Shown: positions 63,791 through 64,000 of the stretch, piece by piece
Layout: every line of letters begins with the position of its first letter
How positions within the stretch are numbered: position 1 is the stretch's first letter
NCBI GenBank assembly: GCA_964542875.1
Contig: CAZIWA010000008.1
Coordinates: 13,975 to 77,974, forward strand
DNA: 64,000 nt
Source: CAZGOM01 sp964542875
GTDB lineage: Bacteria > Planctomycetota > Phycisphaerae > Phycisphaerales > Phycisphaeraceae
Direction: 5' to 3'
Translations under genes and position numbers: made by a program
The notes under the pieces: model-generated
Databases searched by the model: none
Told to the model about the DNA's origin: nothing
Seen by the model: the letters and a program-made list of their open reading frames with translations, nothing else

Positions 63791-64000
63791 ATGCGCAGAA
63801 TCTCTTGTCAGGCATTTTCGTTGATTGAATTGCTCGTGGTGATTTCCATCGTCGCGTTGTTGATCGCATTGCTCGCTCCCGCCCTGCAAAAGAGTCGCGA
63901 CGTGGCGCTCTCCACAAAATGCGCCGCGCATCTCAAGCAAATCGGCACCACCATCTTTATGTACGGCGACGCCAACAAGGATTGGATGCCCACTTCCGGC
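63791..64000 (+). CDS. Pseudopilin-like protein, N-terminal part (cut by window end)
   Basis: Seventy codons are visible, open to the window edge. MRRISCQA is the basic leader, followed by FSLIELLVVISIVALLIALL, the prepilin helix with glutamate at mature position 5, then KSRDVALSTKCAAHLKQIG and MYGDANKDWMPT, the usual start of the globular domain. A GGGG stretch lies about nine bases ahead of the ATG. Divergent from the beta-propeller gene with an inverted repeat between them. The C-terminus and any H-X9-DG motif lie outside the window. Confidence 0.88.
   Translation, partial: MRRISCQAFSLIELLVVISIVALLIALLAPALQKSRDVALSTKCAAHLKQIGTTIFMYGDANKDWMPTSG

Noticed and set aside
1..64000. CRISPR arrays, insertion sequences, prophage, tRNA or rRNA genes
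   Set aside because: No regularly spaced repeats, transposase, integrase or phage proteins, and no cloverleaf or rRNA sequence were recognised on either strand.

Overview
The window looks like a GC-rich chromosome segment from a Planctomycetota bacterium, most likely class Phycisphaerae. The signs are five single pseudopilin genes whose products end in H-X9-DG-type motifs, three GntR-DNA-binding/LacI-sensor hybrid regulators, four Gfo/Idh/MocA dehydrogenases, three DUF4838 proteins and many glycoside hydrolase genes with no SusC/SusD pair. This placement is inference from gene content; no rRNA or tRNA gene was seen.

About 50 kb is a chain of small carbohydrate-utilisation loci. Locus 1 (154-13094) holds a heparinase II/III-like lyase, a secreted DUF4838 protein, a dehydrogenase, an FAD oxidoreductase and a pseudopilin. 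Opposite them lie a second DUF4838 gene without signal peptide, overlapping a GH63-like gene, and a GntR-type regulator. Locus 2 (13112-21261) is a regulator/large secreted protein/histidine phosphatase/dehydrogenase operon divergent from a third DUF4838 gene. Locus 3 (21523-27720) pairs a CehA-like protein that has lost its metal-ligand motifs, plus a pseudopilin, with a dehydrogenase carrying an extra C-terminal beta-sandwich. After a hybrid histidine kinase (27829-30615), locus 4 (30865-35224) has a beta-propeller hydrolase-like protein, an enolase-superfamily enzyme and a dehydrogenase. Locus 5 (35617-47429) has a regulator, two secreted clan GH-A-like hydrolases, a sialate-O-acetylesterase-like enzyme and a pseudopilin. 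A final locus (62049-64000) repeats the propeller and pseudopilin pairing and runs off the window.

Two operator-like motifs tie these genes into candidate regulons. An ATAAACTAG...TTTAT motif occurs five times, at 131, 7130, 11877, 32409 and 33995, always in front of glycan genes and once in the promoter region of the GntR regulator at 11967. A second motif, ATATCGATAT, occurs four times (36799, 36996, 46189, 46334) around locus 5, including upstream of its own regulator. The enzyme set (lyase, glucuronidase-like DUF4838, dehydratase-type enolase, dehydrogenases) suggests uronate-containing, partly acetylated glycans as substrates; this is inference.

The stretch 47517-62028 is more housekeeping in character: a DegP/HtrA protease, a DUF3592-like membrane protein, a complete RegB/RegA-type redox two-component system, a TPR protein with a convincing GH56 hyaluronidase-like C-terminus, a GT87 mannosyltransferase-like protein, a carbon-nitrogen hydrolase, a CstA transporter fused in frame to a lipoprotein-like domain, and an LPS-kinase-like protein.
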